Assembly (NCBI GenBank): GCA_018398585.1
Contig: JAGTTD010000013.1
Coordinates: forward strand, 34,089,631 to 34,153,630
DNA from: Simmondsia chinensis
Lineage: Eukaryota > Streptophyta > Magnoliopsida > Caryophyllales > Simmondsiaceae
Direction of reading: 5' to 3'
Length of the DNA: 64,000 nt
A program made the translations under genes and the position numbers. Shown here one piece after another: positions 55,687-64,000 of the stretch; positions within the stretch are counted from its first letter, which is position 1, and each line of letters begins with the position of its first letter. The notes below the pieces were generated by a model. That model saw only the letters and a list, made by a program, of their open reading frames with translations. It ran no database searches and was not told where the DNA came from.

Positions 55687-56552
55687 TTTATCTTTCAAAA
55701 TAGAATTAGAAACAAAAACTAAAAGTTCACATACAAATATATCCATAATAGGAACACTTTCGAAACATAGTGCTTCTAAAAGTCGCCCTGGAATTTTGAT
55801 TCATCATTACATGGAGGACCCTCGCAAATTAATTTTCGCACCTACCTCGTGGCCTAGGCCCAGCACCAATGTTGTCCAACTGCGCTACCATAGATAGCCA
55901 GTGTTGTGCAACTTAGAGTTGGCAGGCTCTTGACTTTTCCTTTGGACACGATTTATTGTTCTTCAGTTGTGGACCATTCTCAAAGCTAAGCTCAGTGTTT
56001 GCCCGGTTTTAATCAAGTTGCACAAATCGATTTGACATTGACATTTTGATGTTTTAGTTTGCTCGAGGTTCACGGACTCAATTAGACTTCACTCGAGTCT
56101 GAATTACGAACACAAGCGGCCAAATCCAAACTTAGCATGTTCAAATTCAACTTAATTCGCTAATCTCATGTAAGCATTAAACTATCACAAATCGATTCAT
56201 CTCATTTACACACATAAAAAAACCCGAGAAATATTTTTTAAAAACTTTATTATTCCACAATAACATAGAAACAACCTTGAAAAATGGTACAATCATACAC
56301 AAAAATCACACATCCCATATCCCGACATATATATATATATATACTTATACACCCCGACAAGAACCAAATATCTCAATTTATCTCCAATTTTTTCAAAACT
56401 TACTATTTGTACTCAATTTGAGTATCCAATTCGCATACCTAATACTATGTTAGAAAATTATTAACTTTGTTATCAGCTAATAATTTTCCACCAGGTATAT
56501 CAAATACACAAATTAGGTGCATAAACTGAGTACACATATCAGTATTTTTTTT
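55687..56552. other. Intergenic, no gene
   Basis: It holds a worn hAT-MITE-like piece (about 55940-56215, ending CATTTACACAC) and a (TA)n run at 56327-56343. This is the interval between the two convergent genes next to the COMT 3' end. Confidence 0.5.
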
Positions 56553-59500
56553 TTAATTGGTCTTCAAAAATTCCATGACCTTGGTGTCATAGGCAGAGCA
56601 AGCAACCCTAAAGCCTTGGAACCCAGCTGATTTGGCTAAGTTGTGAAATTCCGATTCAGTCCTCTCTTTGCCACCTGGATTGTGGGCCAACATTATGACG
56701 TCCACGTGGAAGACTGTGCGTGCTGCCACATTGGTCTCGGCTGCCACCGGTAAAATGTACTCGCAGACTATGACCTTACCGTGGTCGGGCAACGCAGCAT
56801 AGCAATTCTTCAGGAAATTTAGGCAGTGCTCGTCACTCCAGTCGTGGCATATCCACTGTACAATTACGCACAAAATAGTTTCATAATGTTACAGCTAGAT
56901 TTATTGTCATAGTGTCGTAATATGAAATTATTTATGGACTTTTTCTTTCTGTTTTAAGTTGGTATGTTACCGATTCCTCATATGAGTTCTGTAAGAAACT
57001 CATGTCAAGAGTTTTAGCATTGAACTTCACTTAGGTCCATATGTGGACCTCATATACTCGATCTTCATCAGTCGGGCCTAAAGGCCAGGAGAAATTTAAT
57101 AGTTTCATTGGGCATTTAATTATAATCCACAGAGTTTGCCTGTATGAGGTCTACATATAAGTGCAAGTAGCGTTCTATCTTAAAACCAATTGATATCAAA
57201 TGGAGTCACTCAATTGTGCTTATATATTGATCTCTTTTCTCTTATAACTCTTATGTGATATTTTTACTAAACTCACAAGTAGAGTCCTTAACTGGAATTT
57301 TTCATTTTGGAATGGTAAGTCTCTTGGCATTAGAGTTTTATTAATGGAGAGGTCACGAGTTTGATTCTAAATAACCCTTGTACTCGATACAGTTTATTCT
57401 CATCGTTATGCTAATCTACCTCAGGATCCACGAGCTCAAGCATTATCAGCTAGGCTCGAGCTCAGCTCTTAACTTAAACACAAAATGAGTAGAGTCTTTC
57501 AAACAAAATACCGAGTCGAGATAAAAACGAAAGCTTACCTTCATGAAAATGGCATCACCTTTGGGAACACTCACGAACATGTCGCCTCCAACATGCTCCA
57601 CGCCTACATTTTTAATCAATCCAACATCCATCAAATCATGATGTTGTTTATATATACATGACATCATAATTTTGTTGATCGAGAGGTTAGGAGTTTGAAC
57701 CCCGACATCCCTCACTCTCAATATTAATATAGTTTCAATAGAGGTACAAGTTAGGCCTATATAATATCCACGCTTCAAACCTAATGTGCATTTACATGAG
57801 GGGATATGTCAGTAAATAAAACCGCTCAGACTTTCACTATCAGCTTAAGCTTTAACGATAGTTGAGTCTTTAACAATAATCAAAACTTAATCATAAAGCC
57901 TCATTTAAGTGCAAACAACTAATTTAATTACCAGGATAGGCAGGTGCGTCTTCTGTAACATGAGGCAAGTCAAAGTTGATGCCCTTAATAGAGGGATACT
58001 TGGAGACGATCATGTTAAGGGCGGCCCCAGTGCCACCACCAACGTCAACTAACGTAGTTAAACCCTCAAACCCCTTGTAGTTCTCAAGGATTTTCTTCAT
58101 GGTGATCGTTGAGTGGTTCGACATGCCATTGTTGAACACCTTGTTGAACCTCGGATCCGTGCCATGGTACTCGAACGCGCTCATTCCATATGCCTTGTTG
58201 AATGGGATCCCGCCCTCGAGAACTGTTTCTTTTAAGTGGTACCTATAATAAGCAAAACATGGCTTTCACATGTGAATCTAATATCAAAGTCTTATATCGA
58301 TAATATCTGAATCTAATATCTAGTCCCTAGGTTATAAAAATAAAATTATTTCATGAAACTCTTAATTTCGGATAAAATTATTTAATTCTTGTTATTGAAT
58401 TAAAAATTTCAAACACAAATTCTATGAACTAAAAAATCAATTCACCAAATCTAATGATACTAAATATAACTTTCGCGATGATCATTTGAAAAACTATATT
58501 ACTATCCATAATTAAGATACTTATTTTGTACCTTATTTAAATATTAGGGTAAATTATATATTAGTACCTTGAGATTTGATATATTAATTTCTTAATTCAC
58601 AAACTTTGTGAAGTAATTTTTTAATCCAAAAAATTACATGTAATTTTCACATGATCATTTGAAAAACTATATTACTATCTACATGATGTTTATTTTCTGC
58701 CAGTTCCCGGTTTGTCTCAACAATAGAAGTGGCAGTTGGTCAATCTTGAGACACATATTCGAATTTGACATCCCCTTCCCCGGCATTACCAATGTAAAAA
58801 AAAAAAAAATTTATTGTATACCTTATTTTAATACTTAAAGTAGAAAAATTATGACGTAGGTACTCTGAGATTTGATCGTTTATCACATAAATACCCTGTT
58901 GTTTCAATATATATTACCCTGATGTTTAAAAATTTTAACACATAGGTACTCTATGTCGGAATTTTATGAATTTTTGTGAGAATACAAAAGTTGCCAATGT
59001 AGTGTATGAACACGATGACATATATAAGCTATGCTAATATTTTTTGCAAAAATTCAACAAATTACAATAAAAAAATTTACTGAATTTGGATGTAAACTAT
59101 CTATACATGGAAAAATCATGTCGTTTCAGCAATTTTTTTTTTTTTGTAAAAATTCATGAAATTCAAACGAATATACTTATATATTGTTAAAATCATCCTT
59201 TACTTTTGGCATTTTTCAACAAAAATCTATCAAAATTTCAAAGAATGATACTTTATTGATAAAATTTTAAAACTTTAAGATATTTAAGTGATAAAATATT
59301 TAAACTTGATAAAATATTTAAACTTCAATGTATATAAGAAAACAAAATATTTAAACCTTAAAGTATCTCATTATATATTTTAAAATATCAGAATATTTAA
59401 ATAATAAATGATCAAATGTAAGTGTACCTAAATGATAATTTTTCAAAAATAAAAAACGATATTTATTTTGTACCTTATTTAAATATTTAAAATATAAGAT

Positions 59501-61952
59501 ACAAATTATACCGACCACAGGAGACATTACAACTGGATAGGGTACATTAGTCATCGCGGTTGGTGAAGTGGGCCCCATCTTGAAATCCTGACCGTCGATC
59601 TGCTAGTGAATCCAACTAATCCAGCGGTCAAGATCTAAAAGACCAACCTCGTGGGTCCCACTTCAGGTCACTTAGACTTTTGAATTATTCTCGTCTTAAA
59701 ATATTTTTAATGTTAATAAAAATTATTCTGATACTAATATTATTTTTTATTTTCTTGTATGTAGCTTTTTATTTTAGAGAAAGTAAAAAAATAAGATTTT
59801 TAAATGATTTATTTTCTTTTATTAGAGTATAAAATTATGTGGGTCTTCACCTATTAGTTTAAGCTTATGGGACAATTGATTCTTTGACATAGTATCAGAG
59901 CCTTCCTGCTCAAAAGATCATGAGTTCGAATCTCAATAGTCTCCACTTTTAATATTAAAAATTTAAGCACAAGGTATGAGGTGTGCCTCTTGATCGTAAC
60001 CTCTTGGCCAACAAGGTTTTGATATTATATTAAGGAACCAATTTTTTCAAAAGTTTAAGCTGATGGGCGAAAACTAGGGAATAATTTTATACTCTAACAT
60101 TTTTCATTTTTATTTCTCATTTTCCGATAAGAAAACCAAACTAACAAGCCCTAATTGTTGAAAAAGTGACCATTAATGAAAAAAATTATAATCAATTTGT
60201 CTAGATAAAATGACAAAAAAAATTACTAATTTATAAAAAAATATTATTAGACTAATTATTTTATATCGACTTTTTAACTAACTATCGGGAGATATAATGC
60301 TCTATTCATTTCTAAGTACGAGGTGTTGGGTTTGAGACTCCACTTTTTCCCTTCTCCGAATGTTAGTTGTCTTTACAAGGATAATGTTATACATTCTTAC
60401 CATTTAAAAAAATAATGGCTCGTCAAACTAGAGCCGGTTTGAATTAAAAGCTTGAACTGAATTTCAAGCAAAAAGGAATAGATCAATAGAAATCTAAACA
60501 AGTTGAAACGAGCATAAATAGGTAGAGCCGAGCTCAAATTTATTCACCATAAGCACAAATTAAACAAAATGTTACCTAATTAAATCTCGATCTAAAGAAA
60601 CTCAAATTCGACTTGACTCCTATGTTAGATAGATTCTATTGAGGACTCCATACGTGAGGGAAAATAGATCAGCATATAAATTTAGTGAGTTACTTCACCT
60701 AATGTCAATTAGTTTTAAGATGAAACCTCACTTTAGCTTGCACGTGAATCTCGTATGTATCAACTCCATGGATCGGGCCTGAAGCCGGGTAAAATGTAGC
60801 AGATTCTAAATCAGACAGTTTAACTCAATTCTTCCTTTAAAGCAGAAAGTCCTGTTTTGGGAAGTACTACATTAAGAAGCCGTTTAGAGACTCTTATTAT
60901 AACGGTTTATACATATATCAAATAAATGTAGTAATATTCTAGGTTCATCTGGCCCTCGGGACATAACCTAGTGACGGAAAACGCAAGCGGTCAACCACGA
61001 CACTCATGTTCAATTCCTACTAGGGAATCGTGGCTCCCCTTTATGGGTAATTTAAATGAAAGTGGGTCCGAAAACCAGAGAGGAAAAACAAAAGGAAATC
61101 GAAGGAGATCTTTACTTCATTTGTCCAACTGTCCTTACAGTATACAATCATATCCGAGCCTTAATCTAACAGTTTAAGCTTTTGGTATAGTTGATTTTTT
61201 GACATTGTATCAGAGCATTTTTGATCAAGAGATCATAGATTCGAATTCCAATAATCCCCCTACAAATTACCATAATTTAAACACAAGTATAAGATGAGTT
61301 TGTGCAATATTTAGGCGTAAGGTCTAAATGAGCATTTGTGTCAATGGCATGTTAGAGTATAAAACTATTCATAACTTTTACAGATCAGTTTAAGCTTTTG
61401 GGAGCGTTAGCTTTTAATACTAACTTCTAATTGATCGGAAATTCTATTTCACATAGTTCATGTTTCACGGGAATTTAATTCATGCATTAACCGACCAATT
61501 AGGCCTTAGAAGAAATAAAAGAGTGAAATAGATTACCAGCTCTCCATGAGGACCTTATCTTGATTCATAAGAGAGAGCGCACCGAGAGACACCCCATCCT
61601 CATTCCTCGTCAAAAACTTGCACACGGGCGCCTCCCCGTACAGTCGCTCTACGCGACCGTCGGGGAGGGTCCGTAGGGTGCAAGACACAACCGAGTAGCT
61701 AGCCATAAGCCGGAGCATGCGGTCCAGCATGGTTGCTGCACCCGGGTTGGTAGTTGGCAGCTGGGCCGCGATCTCCGTGGGAGAAAGGTGGGTGTTGGCG
61801 CGGTGGAGGATTTCGAGGACGTCGAGTTCGATGATCGTTTTGAGAACCATGGCGGGGACCGAGGAGGAAGTGAGTGTCATGGCGTATGAGCAGGCATCGT
61901 CGTCGGTGGTGATTTGGGAAGGGACTGCCGGGTCTGTGCTGGTCGAGTCCAT
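56553..61952 (-). CDS. COMT: Caffeic acid / 5-hydroxyferulic acid O-methyltransferase (COMT), 4 exons, 364 aa
   Basis: Minus-strand exons: 61952-61537, 58242-57932, 57603-57539, 56855-56553 (stop TAA); introns are GT-AG and phases agree. ATG at 61952 is chosen because MDSTSTDP begins where COMT proteins usually do and no other in-frame ATG lies upstream. The length of 364 aa matches the family (~360-365). Features: N-terminal dimerisation domain ([28 protein letters not shown]), [12 protein letters not shown] at the exon 1/2 join, the SAM-binding loop LVDVGGGTG in exon 2, and the catalytic His268 ([11 protein letters not shown]) with Glu296 and Glu328, aligned with His269/Glu297/Glu329 of alfalfa COMT. 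The cytosolic enzyme methylates 5-hydroxyconiferaldehyde and related catechols in lignin (syringyl) synthesis. All key residues are present, so it looks functional; a paralogous flavonoid O-methyltransferase role is the alternative. Confidence 0.95.
57320..57395 (+). mobile_element. Miniature LTR element fragment in COMT intron 3
   Basis: CTCTTGGCATTAGAGTTTTA and GAGAGGTCACGAGTTTGATTC resemble the primer-binding site and first internal segment of the family. No LTR is attached. Confidence 0.5.
57660..57880 (+). mobile_element. Miniature LTR element, 5'-truncated, in COMT intron 2
   Basis: The internal part (GAGAGGTTAGGAGTTTGAAC, CTCAATATTAATATAG, ATATCCACGCTTCAAACC), a GAGGGGATA polypurine site and a worn 3' LTR (TGTCAGTAAATAAAACCG ... 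CAGCTTAAGCTTTAACGATAG) lie in order. It fills most of the 328-bp intron. Confidence 0.75.
58696..58813 (+). mobile_element. Possible tRNA-derived SINE in COMT intron 1
   Basis: CCCGGTTTGTCTC, a B-box-like ATATTCGAATTTG, GGCATTACCAATGT and an A14 run are in SINE order. The flanking GATGTTTATT and TTTATTGTATACC fit an insertion into a sequence that is also present uninterrupted at 58480-58545. Confidence 0.55.
59820..60099. mobile_element. Inverted dimer of the miniature LTR element in COMT intron 1
   Basis: The left half runs LTR (TATTAGAGTATAAAATTATG to TTCTTTGACA), primer-binding-like TAGTATCAGAGCC and internal sequence. At about 59990 it switches to the reverse strand and runs back through internal sequence, a primer-binding remnant and an LTR ending TTTTATACTCTAACA. 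The two halves form a ~280-bp palindrome-like unit. Confidence 0.78.
60954..61050 (+). mobile_element. Possible tRNA-like SINE head in COMT intron 1
   Basis: ACATAACCTAGTGACGG is A-box-like and CTCATGTTCAATTCC is B-box-like, at SINE-like spacing. No tail or target duplication is clear. Confidence 0.4.
61137..61418 (+). mobile_element. Miniature LTR element, complete but worn, in COMT intron 1
   Basis: The 5' LTR (about 61137-61203) ends TTTTTTGACA and is followed by TTGTATCAGAGCA. The internal segment is GATCATAGATTCGAATTCC and onward. The 3' LTR starts TGTTAGAGTATAAAACTATT at 61350. The polypurine site is degraded. Confidence 0.78.
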
Positions 61953-62047
61953 GGGTCGGGTTTGGATCGGGTTTGTGGAGAAAATAAAGGTTTGAGTTGT
62001 GAATGGTTGAATTGAGGGCAAATGGGTGGGGAGTCAGTGGGGGGGCA

Positions 62048-62054
62048 TTTTATA
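62048..62054 (-). promoter_or_regulatory. TATA box of COMT
   Basis: The minus strand reads TATAAAA, 96 bp upstream of the ATG at 61952. A transcription start about 30 bp downstream would leave a leader of roughly 65 bases. Confidence 0.75.
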
Positions 62055-62069
62055 TGGTGGAATTTGAGC

Positions 62070-62076
62070 ACCTACC
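62070..62076 (+). promoter_or_regulatory. AC element (ACCTACC) upstream of COMT
   Basis: ACCTACC is the AC-I element bound by R2R3-MYB activators of phenylpropanoid and lignin genes. It lies 15 bp upstream of the TATA box, reversed relative to the gene. The match is exact; function is inferred. Confidence 0.6.
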
Positions 62077-62094
62077 GCCATCATATGATAGTAC

Positions 62095-62600
62095 AATTTA
62101 TTTATTATGTCAGTTTAATATTCTTATATTTTTAATTATTTTCAGCTTCTCAGATTGAGAGTTCTCAGAAGCAGTCTCTCTTCAGGGTAATCCCTGAAAA
62201 GGGAAGGCTGCGTACATTTATCCCCCAGACCATGCTTTTACGGAAGCTCTTGCAGGCATTGGGTTTATTGTTGTTGTTGTTGTATTTTTAATTATGTCAA
62301 TTTAATCTGTATATGAGTCATATTATGTTAGATTAATGATTCAGTAAAATTTATGATAAGTTGGTGATTTTTTTTGATAGTTCGATTGTTGTTAGTTTGA
62401 ATTGGGTCAACATACAAGTTTGTATTTGATTACTTGCATGTAACATTATTGAGACGTTACAAATTATTTTATTAACTTACTTTCAATTTAATCATCGGAT
62501 AAATTAATACAATATAAATTATATAAAAATTAAATTGATATAATTAAAATATAAAGACTAAATTGATACAATAATAAAAAGTTATAAATAATATGACTTT
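62095..62600. mobile_element. TIR element, family C, with an Au-tailed SINE inside
   Basis: TTATGTCAGTTTAATATTC on the left and ACTAAATTGATACAAT on the right are worn arms. The SINE at 62140-62283 splits the left part. Confidence 0.6.
62140..62283 (+). mobile_element. Au-tailed SINE, 5'-truncated, with 12-bp target duplication
   Basis: The body runs TTCTCAGAAGCAGTCTCTC, GGAAGGCTGCGTACATT, TACGGAAGCTCTTGCAGGC, TTGTTGTTGTTGTTG. ATTTTTAATTAT is repeated exactly at 62128-62139 and 62284-62295. Confidence 0.9.
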
Positions 62601-62838
62601 TACGTAATAATAGCCATAAAATTTTGAAAAATTACTCTAATATAATATTTATACCTTAATAATAATATTATTCAGATAAAATATATAAACTTTTGACATA
62701 AATAATTATTTAAAAATGATAAAATATATGCTCACCTACTATTAATAGTTAATTGGAGATACATTCGGTTTTACTTGTCTTTTACTCTACACTCTTTCAC
62801 TTTTTTACTCCTTGTCAGTGTGGAGTGATTATGATTAT

Positions 62839-63060
62839 AAGCAATATTGGACTCCCGTTTAAATGGGACCTAGGAATAGATATACGCAGTCTTTTTTCGA
62901 GAATATTATCCTAAAGAGAGGCTATTTCTGAAAACTCCCAGCCCGAGGGGTGCACGAAGACTTCCTAGGAGGTTACCCATCTTGGTACTACTTTCACCCA
63001 AGCACGCTTAATTTCGGAGTTCTAATGGGATCCGGTGCTTGCACGTTGGTACTCTCTTAG
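62839..63060 (-). mobile_element. 5S-rRNA-headed SINE, full length, 19-bp target duplication (best copy)
   Basis: On the minus strand the head reads GCAAGCACCGGATCCCATTA, GAACTCCGAAATTAAGCGTG, CTTGGGTGAAAGTAGTACCA, AGATGGGTAACCTCCTAGGA and AGTCTTCGTG. This is plant 5S rRNA from about base 10 to the end with few changes. AATAGCCTCTC, GACTGCGTATATC and GGGAGTCC follow as Au-like tail; the TTG repeats are missing. The flanks GTGGAGTGATTATGATTAT (62820-62838) and GTGGAGTGATTACGATTAT (63061-63079) differ at one base. Confidence 0.92.
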
Positions 63061-63079
63061 GTGGAGTGATTACGATTAT

Positions 63080-63389
63080 CATTATTAATAAAGTTCAATC
63101 GTATTAAATACATTAACTATTTTAATACATGATAAATTATACATAACTATTATTAATAATTGTAGGGCTCCTGATAACACCTGTTATAGTCACCCTCAGA
63201 ATATACCAAACCTTAAATCGAAATAATAATCACATACAAAAGGGGGATCGGGAAGAACACTGAAATTTATATGGTTCAGTCAAAGCCAACATCCACAAAG
63301 GGGAGCATTGAAATTTTATTATATCAATTGGAGTTTACATGAGACGTATCTCAACTCTCAATAATTCTTTTAACTCTTAACTCAAAATC
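63080..63389. other. No gene seen
   Basis: AT-rich to mixed sequence without recognisable features, up to the target duplication of the next element. Confidence 0.5.
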
Positions 63390-63941
63390 GTGTTGATTTC
63401 GGAAATAATGTTCTAAAAAAAAAAAAATACTGCTGAAAAAAAAATGATTACTGTCATACGGTCCACGTGTGCATGGTAGGAAATAAAAGTTATCCAGATA
63501 TAAACTGCGTACACAAAATGCGGTTTAATTCAGTATGAACCGCATTAACGTAACGGGGCTCTATTTTGTTATAACCGCGTTATGTTAATGCGGTTCTATG
63601 CAGAAAGAACCGCATTAACTTAACACGGTTCATCCTGCTCATCCTTAGAAATATAAGGCTTTTATGAACCACGTCAACTTAATGCGATTCTAGTTTGTAT
63701 GACCCACATTAACTTAACGCAGTTCTACTTAACCGCATTAAGCTAATGCGGTTCTATTATTTATAAACCGCATTATCTTAACGCAGTTTATCCTGGACTA
63801 CCGTTTTAAGTGAATGCAGTTATTTATTAGAAAATCCGCATTATATTAATGCGGTTTATACACGTGGACAGTATGAAAGTAATTATTATTTTTTTCAGCA
63901 CAATTTTTTTTTTTTTCGAACATTATTTCCGGAACCGACTC
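63390..63941. mobile_element. Mutator-like TIR element with arrays of AACCGCATTAA...TTAATGCGGTT palindromes
   Basis: The flanks CTCAAAATC (63381-63389) and CTCAAAACC (63942-63950) are a 9-bp target duplication with one mismatch. The TIRs include CGGAAATAATGTTC and an A-run followed by TGCTGAAAAAAA, as in 19769-20592. Inside are about ten ~24-bp near-palindromes (such as AACCGCATTAAGCTAATGCG). Unlike its sister it has no unique centre. No protein is encoded. Confidence 0.9.
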
Positions 63942-64000
63942 CTCAAAACCTTGATGGTAATATACAAAATCATGTGTATGTATAAAGCGATCACACTAAA

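Noticed and set aside
44704..61952. A biosynthetic gene cluster formed by the dioxygenase and COMT
   Set aside because: Two convergent single genes of general phenylpropanoid/salicylate metabolism, with no further enzymes, do not make a cluster.
62019..62021. Longer COMT N-terminus starting 23 codons upstream
   Set aside because: The upstream codon is TTG, not ATG, and lies in the leader between TATA box and the ATG at 61952; COMT proteins begin at the position of the latter.
62839..63060. Functional 5S rRNA gene
   Set aside because: The 5S part lacks its first bases, carries substitutions in paired regions, is fused to an Au-like tail and is bounded by a target duplication; single dispersed copies are not an rDNA array.

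Overview
This window is nuclear DNA from a flowering plant, almost certainly a eudicot. It is AT-rich, its two host genes have GT-AG introns, and it is crowded with Copia, hAT, Mutator-like, Tourist-like, LINE and SINE sequences of plant type. There is no bacterial or organellar gene organisation, no CRISPR array, and the species cannot be named from the sequence. Only two host protein genes are convincing. They lie tail to tail in the right third. On the + strand, 44704-53411 encodes an apparently intact 339-residue 2-oxoglutarate/Fe(II) dioxygenase of the DMR6 type (salicylic acid 5-hydroxylase / flavone synthase I clade) in four exons. On the - strand, 56553-61952 encodes an apparently intact 364-residue caffeic acid O-methyltransferase (COMT) in four exons, with a TATA box and a MYB-type AC element just upstream.

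Left third (1-20.7 kb): no host gene was found. It holds a hAT MITE with a perfect 8-bp target duplication, a solo Copia LTR sitting inside a miniature LTR element, a decayed LINE with a poly-A tail, a short Copia element that keeps both LTRs but only its RT-RNase H end, (TA)n-flanked Micron-like MITEs, SINEs, and a Mutator-like element loaded with small palindromes.

Middle (20.7-44.5 kb): an old full-length Copia (20703-29009) is split by an autonomous-type but dead hAT transposon (24511-27643). A ~1-kb direct duplication with TGTGTCGACACA palindromes follows. Next is a nest of three: a Tourist-like element (37113-42891) contains a (TAA)n tract, a Tnt1-like Copia (37551-42194) inside that tract, and a short hAT derivative (42310-42779).

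Right third (44.5-64 kb): the two genes, whose introns have been enlarged by SINEs, MITEs and miniature LTR elements, then a 5S-rRNA-derived SINE and a second palindrome-loaded Mutator-like element.

The most unusual signals are (i) a SINE family whose head is 5S rRNA and whose tail is Au-SINE-like, with clean target duplications; (ii) roughly a dozen copies of a very small LTR element (LTRs ~72 bp, whole element ~290 bp) with primer-binding and polypurine sites, including a tandem form and an inverted dimer; (iii) TIR elements with 9-bp target duplications carrying about ten near-palindromic ~24-bp units each; and (iv) three perfect TGACGTCA sites plus a G-box within 115 bp in the giant intron of the DMR6-type gene. 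Exon boundaries and repeat limits were read by eye. Family names rest on recognised motifs; no database search was run.
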